Assembly (NCBI GenBank): GCA_013368315.1
Contig: JAACJM010000279.1
Coordinates: 1-64,000 of the forward strand
Length of the DNA stretch: 64,000 bases
Source of the DNA: Tetrapyrgos nigripes
Taxonomy: Eukaryota > Basidiomycota > Agaricomycetes > Agaricales > Campanellaceae
Direction: 5' to 3'
Under the pieces are notes generated by a model, which searched no databases, had not been told where the DNA came from, and saw nothing but the letters and a program-made list of their open reading frames with translations. A program made the position numbers and the translations under genes. Positions within the stretch are counted from its first letter, which is position 1, and every line of letters begins with the position of its first letter. Below are positions 54,151 through 64,000 of the stretch, one piece after another.

Positions 54151-54465
54151 ACTATCCTTACCTCATAGTTGCCCCTTCAGCATCCCTCACTTCTCCTGTA
54201 TTACAAGTTTCATTGTAGTACCTCTAATCATACTGACACGTATATACAAAAATATGCATTCTCCCGAGGACATTGCTGACAGTGACACGCTCTGGACGTG
54301 AACTGTACACCCTTATCGGCGGGGTAACATACCCACGTCCGGTAACCGTCGGGACTCGCAATCGAACATCTTGGTCACACCCATCATGTGTGGTGACCAA
54401 GCGTGTCCTGACAGACTTCTTCCACCTTATGTAAGGGCATAAGTCAAGATCCTTTGTCCTTTCGT

Positions 54466-54474
54466 CTATAAAAG
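54466..54474 (+). promoter_or_regulatory. TATA box of the small membrane-protein gene
   Basis: CTATAAAAG about 145 bp before the ATG at 54619. A 5' UTR intron is likely (donor GTGAGTACGC at 54532, acceptor at about 54584). Confidence 0.55.
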
Positions 54475-54618
54475 CCCGACATGAGGACATTTCCCTCCAG
54501 TAACCTGCTACCAACTTCCATCTTTGTCAAGGTGAGTACGCTTCTGCTGATTCTTTTTTTCTCTGATTGAAACCTTCTGAACAGTCGAATTTCGTTTAGC
54601 TTCAAGTATTTTCAAGTC

Positions 54619-54912
54619 ATGTCTAACAAAGGATTCATCGACTTCTTGAAATTTGTTGCTGTCACACCCATGGCTATCGTTGGCGCAATCACGCTTGCGA
54701 AAGGAATGGTTACTTTGGAAGATTTGAAGGAGATGGGCCAAGAAATCATCGACATTAGCTCGTACACTCTCTGCTTTTTCGTCTTTGATAAAGAATACTT
54801 ACTTTACCTTCTCCATCAGCGCGACTAGCAAGATATTGTTTATTTGAGGGCCATTCATTACTGGAATTCTTCTCGGTTGGGCACTAATGACTATCGCGTT
54901 CATGAAGAATTT
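54619..54912 (+). CDS. Small hydrophobic protein, possibly truncated by TGA
   Basis: Exon 1, 54619-54761, encodes MSNKGFIDFLKFVAVTPMAI and VGAITLAKGMVTLEDL, a first membrane segment followed by an amphipathic stretch. A 58-nt intron (54762-54819) joins to SATSKILFI and TGA at 54845-54847. After the TGA the same frame continues with a second hydrophobic segment (GPFITGILLGWALMTIAFM), suggesting the TGA replaced a sense codon (Gly or Arg). Without splicing the frame ends at 54828. Family unknown; two-segment small membrane proteins of this kind are common in agarics. The TATA box and UTR intron support a real gene, or one recently inactivated. Confidence 0.55.
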
Positions 54913-54929
54913 AGTGAAATGCGAGGTTT

Positions 54930-55862
54930 ACTTTGAACAGAATCATGCTTACTAAAAGCTGATGCTCGCTACCATTCTGAAGACTCTGTACCTCATCATA
55001 AGTGAAAGGAAGGAGACGAAGGCAAAGAGTAGGCGTCGTATAGTGGAACTGGGCAGCGCCAAGACAAGAAAGTAAAGATTGTGTAGTAGTAGTGCGATGA
55101 TACAGTCCTGTTTTCCACTGTTCAGCAGGATCACAGTGGTGTACACGCCGTTTGATCCAACACCAGCACCCATCCATACCTCCAGGGTCAGTCGCCGCAC
55201 CTCTAGAACCCTTTCGGAAATTGTGGCTCATATCCCGAATCCGTACAACCACTGCCTCTATCCATACCTCCCGTTGCAGCATCCATCCCCCTGTCATAGT
55301 GGACACAGCTGAAAAAGACTTGACGATGACAGATACCTTAACAAGTTGGCACAGCATGACAGACTGCTTGAGGAAAATGAAAGAGAAAGGAGGACTATAC
55401 TCCATACTCGGTCATCTTCACCTCATAGAATTGGGTGCAGTGAGCAGGCAGAATGACTCTCGGAGCTGTCAGCGCTGTTCGACTAGGTTCCGAGTGCGAC
55501 AAGGTCTTGACTCTTCACCGATGTCTTCACCACTATAGACACGGTCAGCATCGAGGACTGCTACAGTGATCATCATGGTGGTTGCAAGGAAGGGTTTATG
55601 TCGAGTAACACATCTATGAGCATCATTGATATGAATTATTTAAAACGCTTGAAATTGTTACATATGTGGCGTATGTATCATGAAGACCAATTTAATGAAT
55701 GTGGTAGGATCAAGGAATGTAGTAAGTTGGAAGTAAGAATGAGTGTATATGTGCCAGTACGAGTAAGGATACATGTAGATGTGCCGGTACCAGGATGGAC
55801 GTAAAAATCCAGACCATGATTTGTGCATGAGACCTGCAGAGCTATGTGGCCGAGTCCTGTGG
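54930..55862. other. No supported gene
   Basis: Overlapping open frames on both strands at 54911-55538 are mutually exclusive and lack recognisable motifs. TATGTG/GTGCCAGTACGAG and GTGCCGGTACCAGG near 55750-55795 form an imperfect direct repeat. Confidence 0.3.
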
Positions 55863-56609
55863 TCAACGAGCTCTGTTCCTCCTCGTGGTTGCATCAGGTT
55901 CAGAAGTGAGGTTGTCAGCTTTCTCGGCCCTCAGCGCCCTATTCTCCTCCTCCAGTTGTTCCGCGTGTAGATGAGTCTTGCGATACTTTAGGTGACTTCG
56001 GATGAAGTCGTCCGTGGCCCAATCGTGGGCATATCGATTTAGTTGAGGATATCTTGTGGAAGCCTGAGCAAATTTGGGGATGTCAGCGATGCCTAAAGTG
56101 TTGCAAGTTATAGAGATGCACCTTCTTCTGGACCCACTGCACGTTGACCATGTCCTGTTCCATGAGAGGCAGAGTATCGTCTAGATACTTCTTGCATAAT
56201 GAGTTTACATATTTCTGAGAACGTCTGTCAGTACCACAACTTCGAATGTAGAAGAGCTACATCTACGCACCTTGACATCAGCATATATTGCTGGATCCCA
56301 ACCCAGTTGTTTCCCAAGCGAGTATCCACCCCGACCAGGCCTACCCACCTCACCAGGAGGTTTGCGAATCTTCCTATCCTTCCTATGCGTAGAAGAGCCG
56401 GAAGTAGCTTCGTCACCAGGTACAGCGGATGACTGAGTAGCTGGTATAGGAGAGGGTGAACGAGACGATTCACAATGGTCCAGCGTACTAGGAGGAGAAG
56501 AGCCGCCAGAATCTTGCGTAAGACCGGTACCCTCAGCTACAGGCAGTCTAGACCAGTCGGTTAGGCCAAAAGCTTGAGGACGACTGCGTATACTGGTGAA
56601 GAAGTTCAT
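55863..56609 (-). CDS. Intact 210-aa protein with C-terminal coiled coil
   Basis: Three exons on minus: 56609-56271, 56214-56122 and 56063-55863, with introns of 56 and 58 nt, all GT-AG and phase 0. The N-terminal half is Ser/Pro-rich and disordered (SSRSPSPIPATQSSAVPGDE), then basic (HRKDRKIRKPPGEVGRPGRG) and a globular-looking part (YSLGKQLGWDPAIYADVK, KYVNSLCKKYLDDTLPLMEQ). The C-terminus has a short leucine-type coil (HAEQLEEENRALRAEKADN). No stop or frameshift. I do not recognise the family; the basic AT-hook-like PGRGG and the coil would fit a chromatin or transposon-derived DNA-binding protein, but that is a guess. Confidence 0.7.
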
Positions 56610-57127
56610 GACTGGAAGAGATATCTAGAGAGGCATGTCTTGATCCTGGCTTTATAGAAGTGCCAGGTGGCTGGCACGGAGCCAGAGGTACCAATTGTGT
56701 ACATTGGACAAAGGAAAGAAAGAAGCTTGGACCGGCGGGTAGATCATGTGCTCAATTACCGCATCGTCGATGATTCTTCAAGTTTTTTCTACCTATTTTC
56801 TGAACTCAAACCCAATACTAAAGTGTTGGGAATTTTCTGAACTTGGCGTCTCTATCTCTACCCGAGGAGCAGAGAACACTATACTGCTACACAGTCGTCA
56901 TTATGTTGGGTGTGTTATCAGAACCCATCCCCATTTGTGTGCTTCGTTCCCCTTTGTCAGATCCTGAAAAGGATCTGCTTTTATTGCCTTCCACCCGTGC
57001 TGGAACCACTTGCTCAGCATTTTCCACCCTCCCCCAGTACCTGACAAAGAGAACGACTAGCCATCTGCTGCTTCACCTATAGATTCTAAAAGGACGCCCT
57101 CGGGTCTTTGCCAATTTGGTTGCCCCT
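56610..57127. other. Divergent intergenic region
   Basis: Lies between the minus-strand 210-aa gene and the plus-strand coiled-coil gene. No coding feature; a shared promoter region is possible. Confidence 0.4.
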
Positions 57128-60100
57128 ATGTCGACTGCGGAACAGCCCATGGATGTGGTGAAAGATCCAGAACCCACTGTGCCATCGAGGGGTTTGAAAA
57201 GGACTTTGGTATCAGTGAGTACTTGAAGCTCTCTGTTGGCTCTCCAAGTTTTTCTAATGCCTTTCCCGAAGGATATTGAAGATCATGATGACTCTACTCC
57301 TCTCAAGAATAGGCGAGTTGAAGGCGAAGATGGGAGTGTGGTCACAGAGCCAGCCCTGAGTGCAGTGCATCAGGATCAGATACAGAAACTCAAGCTCGAG
57401 ATAGGCAAGCTTGTGTGTTGTCTCCAGTCGAAATAGCGATCGTTTCCACTCATTCCCAATCAGGAGACCACAGTATTGGAATACCAGAACCAGATTCAGA
57501 AGAAGGAGGTGAGCTACCATTTGCTGGATTATCCTGGACCAATTTGCTAAATGCCTCACCAGAAACTGATAGCACATATGAAGGACGGCGTGGATTCTGC
57601 TAAGCGAGCCAAAGTGGAGATGGCAGGTGTTGAAGAGCGTTGGAAGGTAGCGTCACCTTTTTGTTGTTGTGGCTGTCGGCTTTTCTCCTAATGACAATCA
57701 CTTCAGTTAGAAAAGACTGTCCTTGTGCAACAGCTCCGGGAGGCACTGTTATTCCATGTCTTTCGCTTTCATGATCTGGCGTTTCTGATTGCGATGACTC
57801 CAGTCAGAACAGCAATCCTTTGACAAACATTTGGCCGAGATGGAAGAGCACTTGAAGGTAATATTACCTTGTTATCCTCTTTCTGACCTTCCTAATTCCA
57901 ATCTCTTAGTCAGAAGAAAATTCCTTTAACCACTGTTTGGAGCTCTCAAAGGTATAAACATCTTGTTCTGCTTTTCGCCGGCGTTTCCTTACAGCCATAA
58001 TTATAGTCAGAAAAGGCTTCACTCGAAAAACGCCTGGCTGAAATTGAAGTGAGCTCATTCTCATGTTTCCTATATAGAAATATTCACGTCTCCCTTAGGC
58101 TACTGATCTGAACCTGAAACTAGAGAGCGCTCTCATAAGAGATGCACCCACTACGTAAGAACTGATCTGACATTCATTGAACAGGCAGAGATCCAAACAC
58201 TGCGGACTCAAGTAGAAGGATATGAATGGCAGCAACAGCTACAAAATGAGGTATGTGACAAGTATATCGCTCTACTCCGTCCCCTGACACAATTCCAGCT
58301 TCGTGTAAGGAGGATGAAAGAGCAGCAGGAAGATCGTGAGGACGAAATTTCCTGAACAGATTTTTTACACGACGGAGAGGTTAATGCTTACAAGGCTAAA
58401 CTGACCAGCGTCGAGGTAGGATTCTTCACAATGGATATCTTCCTCTGTTTATCTTGATCGTGGATCTAGAATGAACTAGCCAAGGAGAAGGCAAAGCGAG
58501 GTGTACTGCCGAACGAGCAGGAAAATGTGTGTTTGGACTCTTCCTCCTGATTTTACCAATCTCAATGTTTTCCCCCATCAGACAAGGCTTAAACAAGACA
58601 ATGCTGATTTACTAGACAAGCTTTCGGTCTGTTATTCTGCTCTTCGCTTTTTTGTTTGTCTTACTCCATGTCTTTCTGCAGACCAATCAACAAAGTTACG
58701 ACAACCTGAGGAACAATCATTCGACATCCCAAAATCAATTCTCGTCTGTTCAGGTGGGCCATGTCCATTTTGTGACTTTGTGTTTGCTTGACTTTCCCCA
58801 TTAGGCCGAACTTAAGAAAGCTATGCAAGATAAGGCTGCGCTGCAGAAGCGCACAGAGGAATTAGTCGCAAAGAGCAATCAGTCGGAGGAGGAGAAGGAA
58901 CGACTCCAAGTAAGATCTTTATTTGTTTTCCAGGAAATTGGGCAACCAACATCATATAGACCGGTCTCGAGAAAGTGATGGAGGAGAGGGACAAACTACT
59001 GGTGACGGTTCTATCAATGTTATCTCTTTGAAATGTTTCCAATCTCGTGTCTTTCCACAGAACAAGCAACAAAGTTATGACGAGTTGATGAATAGTTGTA
59101 CGCTGCTCCAAGGACAGCTCGAGTCCAGTCAGGTGAGTCCATGTTCGTTTCGTGACTTTGCGTTTGCTTGACATCCCTGTCGATCTTCACTCGTTTATGC
59201 AGCCCCAGGCCCCTCCCAATTATACTCAGGATATCCTCGTAAGCCATGGCACCTCCCCTCAGTTAAACATTCAGTTAATCGTGCCACAGGAACAGCTTAA
59301 AGCAGCAAACAGCAGATTAGACGTGAGTAATCTCGCACTTGTATGATACTCGTGTAACTGATAGGACCTGAATTGTAGGAGGAGAACGACAAAGAGCTTG
59401 AGGTAAGTCAATGTCAAATATCAGGTTATAATATGTTTGACTATATACTTCCAGGACCATCTCGCCAAGGAAAAGTCTCTCAATGTATGCCAATGATCCA
59501 AATCTTTAAGGACGGTTCCACTTACTGAATTGACAGGATGACCTTGCGGAATACAAAAAGAGGGAGGAACAAATGATGGAAACCATCAACACTTTGTGCG
59601 AGTGCATCAAGAATCAGACTTCCAAGATCAGAGAGCTAGAAGCCAAGGTGGGGCAGGAAAAGACAGCTGCCAAACGACTCTTGCAGGAGAAGGATGCAGC
59701 CTTGCAAATGGCCGCTGAACTGACAACAGACAAACAAACAGTTGCAACGACAATCACTGATCTCAGATCTCAGATAGAGTCACTATCAACGACAGTGGAT
59801 GGACTGAAAGTTGAGAACACGAGGCTTGCATCGACAACTGAACAGCTGAAGGGAGATTGGGAAACGCTCAAGGCAGACAGTGACAAGGTCCTTTCCGATG
59901 CAGGCACTCCAAACTGAAGTCAAAACACTGAAAGCGGAGAAAGCACTGCTTTCATCCCAGATAAACGTAGGCTGCCTTATGTTAATCTCTCAGTGATTGT
60001 TTGTTTACGAGACGTAGACTCCTGAAAATGAGAAGATGGTGGACAAGGTAAAAGCGTTGGAATCCAAGATCAAGGCCCTTGAGGAGGAGAACGAGTCCGG

Positions 60101-62423
60101 TTGCAGTGCTGTAGACCAGGTTTATACCCTTCCAGTGGCACTGTGGTTGAATGGCTTCTAACTTGTTTTTTGCAGCTAAAGACTGCGAACGAAGATCTCA
60201 CCAGAGAGAAGACCGGCCTGACAGTCCGTATTCAATCATTTCTGGTCCCCAGTCACTTTCTGATCCATTTGTTCAAAGGGCCAGTTGGGCAGTCTCAAAG
60301 AAAAGTTCTTGAGACTTGAGAAATCTCACCTTTCACTCAGAGACTCAAAGCAGAAACTACAGGCTGACTGAGATGAGCGCCAGAAGGCCATGGACCAGCT
60401 TCAAAAGAATTTCGATAAATGCAGCACTGAACTTGAGAAATACCAGCGCAAATGGGACCAGGAGCGAGAGAGAGTCACCTCTTTGATCAACGGTTATAAG
60501 GTACATATTTTGCTTCATACGCCGTGTCCATTATTTTATTCGTGGTATGTAACAGGGTACTATCAAGGAGCACGAGGACAAGATACGCCAAAAAGACACC
60601 GAACTTAGCAAGAAATAAGCTGAGCTCATCCAGCTTCGGGAAAACATGGAGCAAGAAGTGAGCTGAGAATCTGCATGTACCTCTGATCAAAACTGACTGG
60701 TTTTTGCGCAAGGTCCCACCGGAAACGTCAAATTCCTCGAAGGTGAGTTTTGAGTACTTGCTTAGCCCTTACGAATGAAGCTCACCAGAACTTGCTGTGT
60801 AGGACCCACCGAATTTTCAGCAGCCCGAGTCAGATCTGGGCCATTCTTTTCTGAAGTACGGTGGGTTGCGTCGCACTCTGAAGAATGCAAATGTAGAAGC
60901 GGAGTTGAGCAATGTCTGGCAACGCACATTTACCTACAATTTCCCAGCATCATTGGTACACATCTGTAGTACTTGACTCATTACAGATTCTGAAAAACCT
61001 TGACAGAACACTGACACCAGCCGACCTAGACCGTCAGGAGGTGCAGATACTTCAAGTCAAGCGGCTGGGCGAAGTCATTCCCCTGAATCAAGTCGCCACC
61101 ATAGGCCAAGTCATCCCTCTGAACGTTCCTCTACTTCCAGGAGGAATACTTCCAAATACCCATGGACAAATCGACCCGGCGATGATGCCAACAATGAAGA
61201 CAACAGTACTGCCGAATTGGATGATGAGGGTTCGGAGGAGGAACGCAATGATCATCGAGTTCAGAGAAAGTGGGCTAGAAAGGAGACGCAGGAAAGATAC
61301 AGCCCTGGTGAGGTGACTCATAACCTGAACGTAAGTGCTGTGCTTTTCTGGGCTTTTCTGGATGCCTACAATACACTCATGTGCCTCACAGAAACTGCAG
61401 CGGGATCTTGTACAAGAAGCGCTTCATGCTAAATATAGTTACCAATGTTTTCTGCGAAAACAAGTCTCGGATGATCGACTAGCCCTGTTCAAGCAAGATC
61501 CAGTTGCACATGCGCCGAAACTCAGGAACACATGGATTGATAAACGTGGATTAGACTCTCCAGTGATTGCCAGCCTACCCTGGAACAAAGCTCTCATAGC
61601 CACCATTGCCAAAGAGGGTGCTGAAATCACGAAATTATGCAAGGACGGTCGTCTCGGGAATATGAAAAACCTTGAGGATTGGAGAAAGCTCGTGCAGACC
61701 CGTTTCATGGACATTGCGCGCGACGTTGTAAACGCCTGCCCAATCACAGAGGGAGAGACTCCAAAGGAGATCATGCTTCATCTGCATGGTGACTACGAGA
61801 AGGCCAAAGAGAGAAGCAGACATCACAACATGCGTCACGTAGTGAGTCCCTTCTCTTTTCTTTTTCTCTTTCTCTTTCCTTACCAGGTGGTCAGAAGTAC
61901 GAATTGCGCCATGCCATTGCCGTGGTCATGGTACAGTATCAGAAAGAGAGGAAAGACGTCAAAGGTTTGGAATTTTGGTCCTATGTCCTTGACGTTCTTA
62001 GTCAACTCCAATCAGATGGAATGTCAGACGAGGAGGATGGTGAAGAGACCGTAAACATTGGGAATCTGATGGTGAAACGAGAGATCAGGATAGTTTTGGT
62101 GTTAGATTGGCGTGCTGAGCACTTCGACGGATTGTTCAAGATAGTTGATTCGGCACCCGGTATGGAGGTTGCTGTCTTCACACAGACGGGCAGAAAAAAA
62201 TCGTTTGGTAAGGCGTCGGCCTCAAGATCAAGTCGTCAAGAAGAAACTGCCAAAGAATCTTCCCAGGTCGTTCTTCCGGAAGGAGTACTTGGACGAGATG
62301 GAGAAAGAGCAGCCTTGGGAAGTGGAGGAGCTTTGCCTCAGGGAGATCAATTTCCCTATATTTGACTGGAGTAAATGTGATCCTTATGCAGGTGTAAGGC
62401 CTGGAACTTCTACGGGAACGTAG
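57128..62423 (+). CDS. Long multi-exon coiled-coil protein, probably degenerate
   Basis: Start MSTAEQPMDVVKDPEPTVPS at 57128, spliced at about 57212 to DIEDHDDSTPLKNRRVEGED. From 57450 to 61000 there are many exons of only 40-110 nt separated by about 50-nt introns. Nearly every exon encodes a heptad-type coil (IQKKEKLIAHMKDGVDSAKR, SEKASLEKRLAEIE, AELKKAMQDKAALQKRTEEL, EVKTLKAEKALLSSQIN); the largest is 59573-59905. The C-terminal part is globular: YQCFLRKQVSDDRLALFKQD, IAKEGAEITKLCKDGRLGNM, ARDVVNACPITEGETPKEIM, then WRAEHFDGLFKIVDSAPGME and LPRSFFRKEYLDEMEKEQPW, ending at 62423. A frame change in the A7 run at 62193 and another near 59902 suggest decay or assembly error. The C-terminal region resembles proteins widespread in agarics whose function I do not know. 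Confidence 0.5.
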
Positions 62424-62449
62424 ACTACGTAGCTGTATCTCCTCCAATA

Positions 62450-64000
62450 TTGACTAGTGACTATTGATGTGCTATGCCTGTGGCTGTGTTAATGAAGCAT
62501 GACCCTCCGTTCCACTACTACCACGATCACCATGACGTTGACCCTCCGTTCCACTAGTACTCCCACGATCGCCACAACCTTGTAAACTGGACCCCAGCGA
62601 AAATCCTGCTGAAAATTTGAAGAAGTTACAGAAGACTTGACCCTGACGGCGACAATCACACCAATAGCTTCTCTATTTTGAAGGTCCTTTAAGTGTCAAT
62701 GCCCTCATGGGGAAGAGCATGTTTTCTGGCAAGGTCTTCGATTATCATATTAGACTATGTGGCGGGCAAAAGTTTCTGATCTATCTCTTTTCGAGACATC
62801 AATGTCCACCTTTCCTCGACTCAGTCCTTTATTCCTTTTCTTCTTGTTACCAATGACCTAGAAACTAATCGCTTTAAACTTGCTCAACTTCAAGGAACCT
62901 CTCAAGAAGGTCAACAACGCCTGCTTTTGATCCTCAGGCATCAGTGGCATTGAATACAAGGATGCTCCAGATGGCGAATGAGTGTATGGGGTGATGAATG
63001 GGACGAGTGGAATGGGAGTAGTATGGGTGCTGGGATGAGTATGATGAGGGACGGAATATTAATGGATGACGGACTGGATGGTGGAATGGGTATGAAGAGA
63101 ATATGAGTGGTATATGCGGTCCGGGAGGCTGTATTAGAAGGTATGAGCCAGGATATTCTAACGAGACCTAGAGCAGATTGGCCTTGGGCGCTGGTGGCAG
63201 CCATGGAGCCACCATTGGACTCCTAGTCTAATCTACCTGCCGTACGTCTGTTCGTTGATGGTTTGATAATTTATTCAAGTTCACTTGAGACATTATGCCA
63301 TCTTGGTGTGCGAATCTAGTGGATGTCAGTCTCGGGGTAACTATGATCTTCAAGTTGTATCTATTGTCTTGGCCCCTCCCAGACGCATTTTCTTACAGCC
63401 TGAGAATTCGAAGCTCTTATTATGTAGCTTGCCATCCCTCTTGCTGTGCACCTCCCAGGCTCTCTTCCTTTCTTTTTTTGCCCTCGGAATCGATGTGCTT
63501 GTCATCAAATATCCAATAGGTAGTGCAAAGCTTGAGACAAGCTTGAGACCATCCGCAGTGTTATGGTTATGAAATTTTTGGCTAACTGACTCCAAGGCAA
63601 CGGTCCATCGCTCCTCAAACTCGCTGTATGATCAGTCCGGAGTGCCTTCCCGAAGTATAAACAGAGCTAATATGAGACTGATCAAGATCAACCAGAAACC
63701 CTTGTATGAAAAAACCTGAGTAAATCAACAGAGATTGGATAGGAGGTCGTACACAATGGAACGCAGCGTCCTCAAATTTGTTCTCCGGGTCAACACCACT
63801 CGTAATGAACTTCCTCCACTCCAAGCATCCTGATCGTCCATATTAATCTCACTAATAGGCTATAGCTTCAATAATCCCAGCACCCTCAGCCGACTTTCCA
63901 TTGCCATCCCATGTCAGAAATTGCTCTAGTACTATGCTATATTAGTACATTGATCTCCAGAAGGAAATCTCGACACATTTAGCTCAGTCTTCCTCATCAA
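62450..64000. other. No supported gene at the right end
   Basis: The motif GTTGACCCTCCGTTCCACTA occurs twice near 62500-62560 as a short direct repeat. GGGATGAGTATGA-like words recur at 62985-63110. Open frames at 63285-63572 and on minus at 63615-63824 have no recognisable family. A gene may continue beyond the window. Confidence 0.35.

Noticed and set aside
54911..55405. 164-aa minus-strand open frame
   Set aside because: Overlaps equally long plus-strand frames; no recognisable domain, splice pattern or composition signal.

Overview
The window looks like repeat-rich nuclear DNA of a mushroom-forming basidiomycete (Agaricomycetes). I base this on short GT-AG introns of roughly 50-60 nt, the gene families seen (NACHT-ankyrin receptor, F-box, BTB, GH3 beta-glucosidase, T5orf172-domain protein, ASE1/MAP65 and TRAPPC6 relics), and a chromodomain Gypsy element and a Copia element. 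I saw no tRNA, rRNA, CRISPR array or prokaryotic gene organisation.

Layout. 1-5.1 kb: an eight-exon NACHT NLR-like gene ending in about 19 ankyrin repeats, most of them nearly identical. 5.1-10.7 kb: gene-poor, with a 501-bp hAT-like element and a diverged dispersed repeat. 10.7-14.4 kb: a GH3 beta-glucosidase relic cut by a solo LTR, a MITE fragment and a long T/G-rich repeat, and carrying a duplicated exon. 14.9-21.7 kb: a complete but decayed Gypsy chromovirus with 5-bp target-site duplications (TSDs), itself holding a 586-bp hAT-like MITE. 21.7-25.9 kb: mostly non-coding, with a second copy of the T/G-rich repeat, a tandem repeat and one gene relic.

25.9-43.1 kb is the most interesting part. 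An F-box-type gene is split by a 15,221-bp insertion (26572-41792) with TAGGGAA-type terminal inverted repeats and a perfect 8-bp TSD, TTTACATT. Removing the insertion and one TSD rejoins the gene in frame. Inside are an intact 343-aa BTB gene, an intact 495-aa gene of unknown function, a near-identical inverted but truncated copy of that gene, a broken integrase-type (DDE) gene, and an intact Copia element that landed in the integrase gene. Arrays of CCCGCACT-like motifs lie near both ends and at internal junctions. Termini and TSD length fit hAT-type transposition, but the only DDE gene inside is not of hAT type.

43.1-45.6 kb: a 635-bp hAT-like element, a second copy of the dispersed repeat and a second solo LTR. 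45.9-54.2 kb: a minus-strand cluster of relics and uncertain genes (TRAPPC6-like relic, T5orf172-domain gene, tandem duplications, a two-exon gene with a 28-nt intron), then a plus-strand ASE1/MAP65 relic. 54.4-62.4 kb: a small membrane-protein gene with a TATA box, an intact 210-aa three-exon gene, and a long multi-exon coiled-coil gene. The last 1.5 kb shows no convincing gene.

The genes do not form one pathway. The unifying theme is repeated transposition, nested insertion and decay of host genes, with several element termini and TSDs readable directly. Some single-base frameshifts fall in homopolymers and could be assembly errors; the TGA substitutions and the insertions are less easily explained that way.
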